Positions 1-5,024 of a stretch of 10,017 nt of DNA are shown piece by piece. The DNA is from Sulfurimonas sp. (GTDB lineage Bacteria > Campylobacterota > Campylobacteria > Campylobacterales > Sulfurimonadaceae). Both the position numbers and the translations under genes were made by a program. Positions within the stretch are counted from its first letter, which is position 1. Each line of letters starts with the position of its first letter. The stretch is taken from the NCBI GenBank assembly GCA_015663215.1, contig DQSP01000164.1, forward strand, positions 1 through 10,017. The letters run 5' to 3'. Under the pieces are notes generated by a model. It saw nothing but the letters and a program-made list of their open reading frames with translations, ran no database searches and was not told the DNA's origin.

Positions 1-198
1 AAATATGAAATGCATAAAACTGCTCATGATGTATTTTTATCTGACCTTGAAAATAGCAGTAGGGAGTGGAAGCTTTACGGAGATTTTAAGAAAATTATAA
101 ATTTTGTGCGTAAAACTCCTGAATGGCTCTACATACATGTAAATACTGTTGATTTTCCAACAGCAAACTTTCTAGCACAAAAGATGCAAGAAAAGTAA
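1..198 (+). CDS. C-terminal end of an unrecognised protein (5' end outside window)
   Basis: The reading frame is open from the first base (K-Y-E before the first Met codon at position 10) to TAA at 196-198, so this is most likely the 3' end of a gene that begins upstream of the window, not a 62-residue protein starting at 10. No ribosome-binding site can be judged for the ATG at 10 because only nine bases precede it. The visible 65 residues are mixed charged and aromatic (EWKLYGDF, TPEWLYIHVN) and look like a soluble globular domain, with no signal peptide or membrane segment. I do not recognise the family. It ends 25 bp before the next gene, and a promoter sits in that gap, so the two need not share a transcript. 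Confidence 0.6.
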   Translation, partial: KYEMHKTAHDVFLSDLENSSREWKLYGDFKKIINFVRKTPEWLYIHVNTVDFPTANFLAQKMQEK

Positions 199-208
199 GT
201 TATCTCTG

Positions 209-217
209 TGATATAAT
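209..217 (+). promoter_or_regulatory. Extended -10 promoter (TGATATAAT) for the NFACT/rqcH gene
   Basis: A perfect TATAAT (212-217) is preceded by TG-N, giving the extended -10 typical of housekeeping sigma promoters in Campylobacterota. The same 9-mer occurs in the divergent regulator promoter (2582-2574, minus) and before the outer membrane protein gene (7778-7786). Transcription would be expected to start about 7 nt after the box, close to position 224, which is the A of the predicted start codon. Confidence 0.6.
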
Positions 218-223
218 GAGGAT

Positions 224-1552
224 ATGAAACTATCCCACCTACGACAAATCATGCTCTATCTGCAGAACTTTAAAAAGATTTCTGCTGTTCATAGAGTGAG
301 TGATACCATCATAAAAATTGTATTTGATAAAAGAGATGCAGTTTACTTCAATATGTCGCGTTCAGATTCTAGCATGTTTAAATGCCAGGAATATCCTCGT
401 TCGAAGATTTATAATGCTCCTTTTGATGTTCTCATAGCAAAACACTTTAACCGTTGTAATATTTTACATATAGAGCTTCTTAACGATGACAAGATAATCC
501 GTATGAAAACTTCTATGGCTTCTGCTTACAAAGAAGAGATAACATACCTTCAGATAGAGTTTACTGGAAAATATACAAATATAATCATACTTGATGAGCA
601 AAACATAGTGATTGAAGCCCTGCGTCATGTTGACCTCTACTCTTCCTTTCGTGAAGTCCGTGTTGGACAAAAACTACTTGATGTACCAAATGCCCCTTTT
701 GTTGCAAAAGAGTACCCTTTAGAGAGTGTAGAAGAGTTCTTGTATCGCGTTTACACTAAAGAACAAGACTCAAAACTACAAAATCTAAAAAAGCAAAAGA
801 TTGCATTTTTAAATAAAAAACTCAAGAAACTACAAAGACTTTATGAGAAGTTAGATTCCGAGAAGGGCCTAGAAGAGACTGCACAAAAAAATGAGCACTA
901 TGGTAATCTCATGCTCTCAAATGTACACAACTTCAAACCTTATTCTAAAAAACTACTCTTAGATGACTACACAGGCGAGCAGATAGAACTGCACATAGAT
1001 AAAGAGTACCCTACTGCATTTGTTGTGAGTAATATGTTCTTTACTCGAAGTAAAAAAGCTAAACAAAAAGCTAAACACCTTCACATAGAAGAAGAATCAC
1101 TCTCCTCTAAAATAGAGCATATTAAGCTTTTTATTCACACGGTACAGATGGCAGAAGATATAGCGAAAATAGAACTTTTGTTTCCAAAAAAAGTGCAAAG
1201 TAAAAAAGTACAAACCAATGACTCCATAGAAACTTTTTGGATAGAAGGCTACAAGGTACAACTCGGAAAAAATGAAAAAGGAAATATAGCCCTACTTAAA
1301 AATGCAAGAGCAAAAGACATCTGGATACACCTCAAAGAGCAACCCTCATGCCATGTTATCATCACAACTGATAAACAAAGCTTACCTGAAAATATCATAA
1401 AATCAGCGGCAAGACTCTGTGTAGATTTTACTACGACTTCACAAGATAAGTATTTGGTCGATTATACTCCTCGTAGAGAAGTAACCATCCAGCATGGGGC
1501 AAATGTTCTTTACAACAAGTATAAAACTATAGAGATAGACACAAGGAGTTAG
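224..1552 (+). CDS. rqcH: NFACT-family ribosome quality control factor (RqcH/Rqc2-like; old name fibronectin-binding protein)
   Basis: Likely the bacterial Rqc2 homologue. In the characterised family the protein binds stalled 50S-peptidyl-tRNA complexes and promotes C-terminal alanine tailing of the nascent chain. Domains visible: NFACT-N over about 1-175 (PF at 66-67, ITYLQIEFTGKYTNIIILD at 106-124, then EALRHVD); a lysine-rich coiled coil at about 182-222; the YGNLML motif at 226-231; the middle block with YPTAFVVSNMFF and a basic stretch at 262-284; and NFACT-R at about 338-435 (IWIHLKEQPSCHVII, then DYTPRREV and YNKYKTIEID). At 442 residues it is shorter than Bacillus RqcH (about 570), the usual state in Campylobacterota as I recall. 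By eye, the Asp-Arg pair needed for function in B. subtilis RqcH aligns with D89-K90. The start at 224 gives the usual N-terminus, but a GAGGA lies almost on top of the ATG, so the mRNA may be leaderless. Confidence 0.85.
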   Translation: MKLSHLRQIMLYLQNFKKISAVHRVSDTIIKIVFDKRDAVYFNMSRSDSSMFKCQEYPRSKIYNAPFDVLIAKHFNRCNILHIELLNDDKIIRMKTSMASAYKEEITYLQIEFTGKYTNIIILDEQNIVIEALRHVDLYSSFREVRVGQKLLDVPNAPFVAKEYPLESVEEFLYRVYTKEQDSKLQNLKKQKIAFLNKKLKKLQRLYEKLDSEKGLEETAQKNEHYGNLMLSNVHNFKPYSKKLLLDDYTGEQIELHIDKEYPTAFVVSNMFFTRSKKAKQKAKHLHIEEESLSSKIEHIKLFIHTVQMAEDIAKIELLFPKKVQSKKVQTNDSIETFWIEGYKVQLGKNEKGNIALLKNARAKDIWIHLKEQPSCHVIITTDKQSLPENIIKSAARLCVDFTTTSQDKYLVDYTPRREVTIQHGANVLYNKYKTIEIDTRS

Positions 1553-1554
1553 TT

Positions 1555-1863
1555 ATGGCATCTATTGGACCCGTTTCAAGTACAATCTTTACAAACCAGA
1601 TGACTCCTGCTGCAGCGACTGCACAAAATGCAAATCAAAACAGGGTAGATTTTCAAAATATGGTGGCTCAGGCTTCTGTGCAAGAAAAAGATGAAAAAGT
1701 TCTTGAAGTACGCCCTACAGAAGAGAATAAAGAAGTTGATGAAGATAAAGATCATACTCGTGATGAAGCCGACAGAGAGAACCAAAGAAGTGAAAAGCAT
1801 GAAGAGGATGAAGAAGAACCTCTAGAGGGCTCACCTCTTCACAAACTAGATATAAAAGTTTAA
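1555..1863 (+). CDS. Small highly acidic, probably disordered protein of unknown function
   Basis: A 102-residue protein that begins 2 nt after the NFACT stop, with a strong AAGGAG (1543-1548) 6 nt before its ATG, so it is probably translated from the same mRNA. Residues 1-45 are rich in Ser, Thr, Ala, Gln and Asn and poor in charge. Residues about 45-92 are a dense Glu/Asp/Lys/Arg tract with runs such as HEEDEEEP. The end is a short hydrophobic tail, HKLDIKV. There is no signal peptide, membrane segment or cysteine. I do not recognise the family. The Ser/Thr/Gln-rich N-terminus before a charged linker vaguely resembles substrates of the flagellar export apparatus, but that is only an impression. 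Its stop codon overlaps that of the convergent regulator gene. Confidence 0.8.
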   Translation: MASIGPVSSTIFTNQMTPAAATAQNANQNRVDFQNMVAQASVQEKDEKVLEVRPTEENKEVDEDKDHTRDEADRENQRSEKHEEDEEEPLEGSPLHKLDIKV

Positions 1864-2540
1864 GGCTTTACTAACTCTTTTTTTATAGAGTGTGTCAGTG
1901 CTTTATATGTCATACGATTAAAAATATACTCTTTAGCATTAAAAAGAGTTTCAAACATTATCTTCCATAAAGTAGAGAAGTTTTCTTCATTTCTTATACC
2001 ACACAACTCTTCTTGCATTTTTTGTTCAAGCTGTGAAAGAACCTTTGCTTGTTTGACATACTCTTTGAGAATAGAGTAACTTACCCCAACTTCTAAAAAG
2101 TCTTCGACAAGATTGATAAGCGAAGCATCTTTATCTGTTAGTTTATCCTCTTGTATAGGTAGAACTATTCCATCTGCTATTAAACTCTCTAGTCTTTTCA
2201 TCTCTATATCAAAATGCTCACAGAATTCCTCTTTTACATAGTAGTTCATAGTGTCTGTTTCCCCACTAAGTGTATTCATCAATGGTGCAAGCATAGTATA
2301 TGAACCCGAAAAAGAGTCATTTTTCTTTTTAAGAATAGACTTCAGTTCTTCATTACTGCTTCCCATATTTTCCTGCATATATTTTATATATTTGAGGAGT
2401 TCTAAATGTTCATCACTATATTCATGCACATTAGATTTTACTTTTTTTGCTTGAGGTAGTAAGCCTTCTTTGATGTAATAAAGGATAGTAGATTTTGGTA
2501 CATCTGTTTTAGCTACTAGTTCAGAAATCTTATATTCCAT
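1860..2540 (-). CDS. MerR-family transcriptional regulator, possibly with a second degenerate HTH domain
   Basis: Residues 4-70 form a clear MerR winged helix: KISELVAKTDVPKSTILYYI, then EGLLP (the family's Y-x-x-GLL turn), a wing ending in Tyr, and YSDEHLELLKYIKYM. Instead of the usual dimerisation coiled coil plus effector domain, residues about 103-170 repeat the same layout (EEFCEHFDIEMKRLESLI, DGIVLP, LTDKDASLINLVEDFLEVGVS, ILKEYVKQ), suggesting a second, diverged MerR-like domain. Two cysteines, C107 and C180, are present, but there is no CxC or other obvious metal site. The effector is unknown. The start at 2540 has AAGG (2552-2549) 8 nt upstream. The gene is divergent from the DsrE-like gene, and the shared region carries overlapping promoters and a palindrome, so autoregulation together with control of that neighbour is plausible. 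Confidence 0.85.
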   Translation of the reverse strand: MEYKISELVAKTDVPKSTILYYIKEGLLPQAKKVKSNVHEYSDEHLELLKYIKYMQENMGSSNEELKSILKKKNDSFSGSYTMLAPLMNTLSGETDTMNYYVKEEFCEHFDIEMKRLESLIADGIVLPIQEDKLTDKDASLINLVEDFLEVGVSYSILKEYVKQAKVLSQLEQKMQEELCGIRNEENFSTLWKIMFETLFNAKEYIFNRMTYKALTHSIKKELVKP

Positions 2541-2560
2541 ATGTTTACCTTGAATAATTA

Positions 2561-2588
2561 TTTACTTTTAAGAATTATATCATATAAT
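2561..2588 (+). promoter_or_regulatory. Divergent promoter for the DsrE-like gene (plus strand)
   Basis: TTTACT (2561-2566) is followed after 16 bp by TATAAT (2583-2588). The predicted start is near 2595, leaving a leader of about 49 nt before the ATG at 2644. This promoter lies across the MerR promoter: the two -10 boxes are 3 bp apart and form the arms of a perfect inverted repeat (AATTATA, TCA, TATAATT; 2573-2589). Confidence 0.5.
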
Positions 2589-2601
2589 TACATAGTGTAA
2601 A
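2574..2601 (-). promoter_or_regulatory. Promoter of the MerR-family gene (minus strand)
   Basis: On the minus strand TTTACA (2601-2596) is followed after 16 bp by TATAAT (2579-2574), which is also preceded by TG-A to make an extended -10. The predicted start is near 2567, giving a leader of about 26 nt that contains the AAGG ribosome-binding site. The 16-bp spacing is normal, not the stretched 19-20 bp of classical MerR-activated promoters. Confidence 0.55.
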
Positions 2602-2616
2602 GTGACACTTAACACT
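2594..2616. promoter_or_regulatory. 23-bp palindrome, candidate operator between the divergent genes
   Basis: Centred on A2605, 10 of the 11 base pairs across the axis are complementary. The inner arms read AAGTG/CACTT, the outer arms AGTGT/ACACT, and the only mismatch is 2599/2611. The site covers the -35 of the minus-strand regulator promoter and the predicted start point of the plus-strand promoter, so one bound protein could block both. The divergent MerR-family protein is the obvious candidate binder, but this is inferred from position. In RNA from the plus promoter the same bases could fold into a hairpin at the extreme 5' end. Confidence 0.5.
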
Positions 2617-2643
2617 TATTACTGAAGAATTGGATAACTCAAT

Positions 2644-3093
2644 ATGAAAAAAATCATCTTACTAATAGCACTTATATTTGCAGTATCAGTTCAAGCAAAA
2701 GAACATAAGGTTGTTTTTGATTGTAGTGCGAGTGATGCTGAATATATAAAAACACGGATGTGGCTTGTTGGAAAAACGATAGATATGTTTGAAAAAAGTG
2801 GAGATAATGTTACTGTTGCACTTACTCTGCATGGTTCATGTGTCCCTATGACTTCAGAGAATTATGAGTTGATAGTCCCGGATGAAGATGCTGAGTTAAT
2901 TAAACAAGCACAAGAATATCTTACTTCACTCTCTAAAAGAAAAAATGTTTCTATTACTGTTTGTGCAATGTCTTTAGCTAAAAAATCTATTATTAAAGAA
3001 GATGTACTTTCCTTTATACACATCTCACCAAATAGTTTTTTAGATACTATCAGATACCAAAATAATGGGTATGCACTCATGACTTTTAAGTAA
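2644..3093 (+). CDS. Exported DsrE/DsrF-like protein
   Basis: A 149-residue protein with a clear signal peptide (MKKIILLIALIFAVSVQA, cleavage near residue 18), so the product should be periplasmic. The mature part matches the DsrE/DsrF (YchN-like) fold: an N-terminal beta strand, a helical stretch, and the family's C-terminal half with one conserved cysteine (C107 in ITVCAMSLAKKSI), then EDVLSFIHISPNSF and the closing YQNNGYALMTF. Cytoplasmic DsrE relatives carry sulfur as a persulfide on this cysteine. A similar thiol or sulfur-binding role in the periplasm is inference. C27 and C66 are additional cysteines. The ATG at 2644 follows a weak GGA about 9 nt upstream and is fixed by the signal peptide. 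It is the first gene of the cassette facing the MerR-type regulator. Confidence 0.75.
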   Translation: MKKIILLIALIFAVSVQAKEHKVVFDCSASDAEYIKTRMWLVGKTIDMFEKSGDNVTVALTLHGSCVPMTSENYELIVPDEDAELIKQAQEYLTSLSKRKNVSITVCAMSLAKKSIIKEDVLSFIHISPNSFLDTIRYQNNGYALMTFK

Positions 3094-3106
3094 AAGGAAA
3101 CTATTT

Positions 3107-3295
3107 ATGAAATATATTCGTATGTTTTTTGTAGGTATCTGGGATTTTGTCTTCTTTTTCTTTGGCATGCCCTATGAAAAGCAAGCAGAAAAACTTGACC
3201 TAAACAAAATAGACCCAACACTACGAGGTCCAGATACTGATAAACCTAAATATCAAGTTTACAGAGCGAACAAAGTTCAATCACCTAAAAAATGA
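3107..3295 (+). CDS. Small single-pass membrane protein of unknown function
   Basis: A 62-residue protein with a well-placed AAAGGA (3093-3098) 8 nt before its ATG, starting 13 nt after the DsrE-like gene, so probably co-transcribed. Residues about 6-21 form one very aromatic hydrophobic segment (FFVGIWDFVFFFFG) preceded by Lys and Arg, which suggests a membrane anchor with a cytoplasmic N-terminus. The remaining 40 residues are polar (DPTLRGPDTDKPKYQVYRANK) and would form a short tail outside the membrane. No cysteine is present. I do not recognise a family. The good ribosome-binding site, operon position and anchor-plus-tail layout argue for a real gene, perhaps an anchor or partner for the neighbouring periplasmic proteins. 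Confidence 0.65.
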   Translation: MKYIRMFFVGIWDFVFFFFGMPYEKQAEKLDLNKIDPTLRGPDTDKPKYQVYRANKVQSPKK

Positions 3296-3311
3296 AAAAT
3301 GAAAAATTAGA

Positions 3312-3317
3312 TATACT
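3312..3317 (+). promoter_or_regulatory. Possible -10 box before the thioredoxin-like gene
   Basis: TATACT sits in the 46-bp gap after the small membrane protein gene, about 14 nt before the AAGGA of the next gene. No extended TG or clear -35 is present, so it may only add to transcription from the upstream promoter or may not be used. The gap otherwise holds a short A-rich repeat of ATGAAAA. Confidence 0.3.
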
Positions 3318-3341
3318 TTAAAGATAAATCAAGGAAACAAC

Positions 3342-3770
3342 ATGAAAAAAATAATAATTCTCCTCCTATTTAGCCTCACACTTTTTGGAGCAAATGTCGA
3401 TAATTTTGCACAAGAGATGGGCTTTGAGAGAGACTATAAAACAGCACTTTCGCGAGCAAAAAAAGAAAACAAAATACTTATGATGGTTTTAGGGGCAGAC
3501 TACTGTCCTTGGTGTCGTAAGTTTGAGAGAAAAACACTTAACTCTTCACTTCTAAAAAAACGATTACAGACAGAAGTTATAACACTAGTAGTAGACAAAA
3601 AGTTTGATATCAAAACTTTTCCTAAAAAGTTCCAAACACAATTTACACCAAAAGTCTTTTTTATCAACCCAAAAGATGAGACTATTATCTTAGATACTAC
3701 TGGTTACATCAAGAAGAAACATTTTGCAGAGAATTTAGATAACGCGATACAACTCTACGGAGCTAAATAA
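3342..3770 (+). CDS. Exported thioredoxin-fold protein with a CPWC active site
   Basis: A 142-residue protein with a signal peptide (MKKIIILLLFSLTLFGA, cleavage near residue 17), so probably a periplasmic or lipid-face thioredoxin-like protein. The redox motif CPWC lies at 55-58 in the context LGADYCPWCRKFERKTL, as in the Thioredoxin_7/SoxW-like group and unlike the CGPC of thioredoxin or the CPHC of DsbA. The cis-proline loop is visible as FTPKVFFINP (P103). It likely reduces or exchanges disulfides in exported proteins or small thiols; the partner is unknown. Start chosen at 3342 with AAGGA (3331-3335) 6 nt upstream. Its stop overlaps the next ATG (TAATG). Lying two genes after a DsrE-like protein, it could work on the same thiol or sulfur chemistry. 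Confidence 0.8.
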   Translation: MKKIIILLLFSLTLFGANVDNFAQEMGFERDYKTALSRAKKENKILMMVLGADYCPWCRKFERKTLNSSLLKKRLQTEVITLVVDKKFDIKTFPKKFQTQFTPKVFFINPKDETIILDTTGYIKKKHFAENLDNAIQLYGAK

Positions 3771-4216
3771 TGAAAAAACTTTTACTACTCCTTTTTATTA
3801 CAGTTATGAGTGTAAACGCAGCTGGTTTTTGGACACTGACGGGGCTTCAAAAAGCAAATGTATATGTCAAAAATGATGTTTCACTTGTAGCACCAGACAC
3901 CATAAAAACTATCAAAACAAAAATGTATACAGCCCTAGAGAACTTAGGCATAAAAACAAAAGCACAAGACAGTCCTACTCTCATGGTTGCATTAGAAGAT
4001 TTAGATGATGATGGAACTCACTATGTATATGTTAAACTCGCACTAGGCGAAGAAGTGCAAACATTTAGAGCAGATAAAAGTTCTACTTTTGCTCTTACAT
4101 ATTCAGCAAATGATTTTATAGATGTAGATAGAGATGAACTTGATAGTGGTATTTTAGAGAGTGTAGACTTCTTACTCTCGCAGTTTAGTGAACACTTTAA
4201 CGACGACAAAGATTAA
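3770..4216 (+). CDS. Exported protein of unknown function
   Basis: A 148-residue protein whose ATG overlaps the stop of the CPWC gene by 1 nt (TAATG), with GGAG (3759-3762) 7 nt upstream, so it is translationally coupled. The signal peptide is MKKLLLLLFITVMSVNA, cleaved near residue 17, with no lipobox cysteine. The mature protein has no cysteine at all, so it is not itself a redox protein. It reads as a small alpha/beta domain: a helix around TIKTIKTKMYTALENLGI, strands such as PTLMVALED and THYVYVKLAL, and an acidic C-terminus ending NDDKD. I do not recognise the family. It could be a substrate, chaperone or sensor partner of the CPWC protein; only the coupling supports that. Confidence 0.75.
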   Translation: MKKLLLLLFITVMSVNAAGFWTLTGLQKANVYVKNDVSLVAPDTIKTIKTKMYTALENLGIKTKAQDSPTLMVALEDLDDDGTHYVYVKLALGEEVQTFRADKSSTFALTYSANDFIDVDRDELDSGILESVDFLLSQFSEHFNDDKD

Positions 4217-4233
4217 TTATATTTGCAAAAGGG

Positions 4234-4239
4234 TATAAT
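4234..4239 (+). promoter_or_regulatory. -10 box for the cdsA-dxr-tsaD operon
   Basis: A perfect TATAAT sits in the 52-bp gap before cdsA, giving a predicted start near 4246 and a leader of about 23 nt that includes AGGA (4259-4262). It lacks the TG extension seen at other promoters here, and no good -35 is visible. Confidence 0.45.
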
Positions 4240-4268
4240 GTCCTCATAAATAATATCTAGGAATTTTT

Positions 4269-5024
4269 ATGAGTATGTTTGAAGATCACAAAGAACGAAT
4301 AGTGACAGGTTTCGCACTTTTAGCAGCTGTTATTATTATTGGTTTAATAGATAACTTTTTTGTAATGTGGCTTGTTTTTGGTGGCGTTTACCTACTGGCA
4401 TTTAAAGAAGCTGTAAAACTCTTTGAAGTAGAAAATGATGGACTACTGCCTTTTGCAGCCGGACTTTGGCTTGTAGCTGGAGTATATCCTTATGGTGATG
4501 ACCTTTTTGTTTTAGCGGGTGTTGCTTATGCAAGTGCTATCGCGTTTAACAAAGAGCTCGAGTGGAAAGACTTCTTTCCTTTCATCTATCCAACCGCTGG
4601 TATTCTTTTTATGCTCACAATGTACCAAGAGTATGGAGTTCTCTCACTTTTATGGTTACTCGCTGTTGTCGCTCTTACAGATGTAGGTGCATATGCCGTT
4701 GGTAAAAGTATAGGAAAAACACAGTTTTGCGAGACAAGTCCAAATAAAACTATGGAAGGTGTTGTCGGTGGTATAGCCGTTGCGACTATCGGTGGTGCAT
4801 TTTTTGGTCTTGGTGTTGTGGATTTTATGGTTGGCTTTTTTGTAAGTTTCGCTGTTGCTGTTAGCTCAATTTTCGGTGACTTGTTTGAGTCTTCGTTAAA
4901 GAGAGCCGCTGGTGTCAAAGATAGTGGTGACCTACTTCCCGGTCATGGAGGCATACTTGACCGAATCGATGGCTACCTTTTTGGTGGGATTGTTATGCTT
5001 GTGCTTTTACGAGGTCTAGTCTAG
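4269..5024 (+). CDS. cdsA: Phosphatidate cytidylyltransferase (CDP-diacylglycerol synthase)
   Basis: Makes CDP-diacylglycerol from phosphatidic acid and CTP in the inner membrane, the branch point to phosphatidylethanolamine and phosphatidylglycerol. The C-terminal family signature is complete: SSLKRAAGVKDSGDLLPGHGG, then LDRID (208-234), with the catalytic aspartates D231 and D234. The preceding conserved block is also present (DVGAYAVGKSIGK at 138-150 and SPNKTMEGVVGG at 157-168). Several hydrophobic segments cover residues 11-135 and 166-200. At 251 residues it is slightly shorter than many CdsA proteins, mainly at the N-terminus. The start at 4269 has AGGA 6 nt upstream. The stop TAG is followed directly, in the same frame, by the TTG start of dxr. 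Confidence 0.93.
   Translation: MSMFEDHKERIVTGFALLAAVIIIGLIDNFFVMWLVFGGVYLLAFKEAVKLFEVENDGLLPFAAGLWLVAGVYPYGDDLFVLAGVAYASAIAFNKELEWKDFFPFIYPTAGILFMLTMYQEYGVLSLLWLLAVVALTDVGAYAVGKSIGKTQFCETSPNKTMEGVVGGIAVATIGGAFFGLGVVDFMVGFFVSFAVAVSSIFGDLFESSLKRAAGVKDSGDLLPGHGGILDRIDGYLFGGIVMLVLLRGLV

Noticed and set aside
10..198. Complete 62-residue protein starting at position 10
   Set aside because: The frame is open to the window edge upstream, so a truncated longer gene is more likely.
1872..1890. ACTCT/AGAGT inverted repeat around a T-run, as a bidirectional terminator for the convergent pair
   Set aside because: The stem is only 5 bp and AT-rich, the T-run forms the loop and does not follow the stem, and it lies inside the regulator's coding sequence.
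3292..3321. Nine-codon reading frame (MKNEKLDIL) between the small membrane protein and thioredoxin-like genes
   Set aside because: It lies in an A-rich ATGAAAA repeat, has no ribosome-binding site, and its length is easily chance.
4213..4227. Sigma-54 promoter suggested by TTTGCA before cdsA
   Set aside because: No GG element lies at the required distance upstream, and a plain TATAAT follows at 4234.
4586..4918. 110-residue minus-strand reading frame inside cdsA, and similar antisense frames inside dxr, tsaD and murB
   Set aside because: They lie opposite genes with complete family motifs and resemble no protein family; they are shadows of the coding strand.
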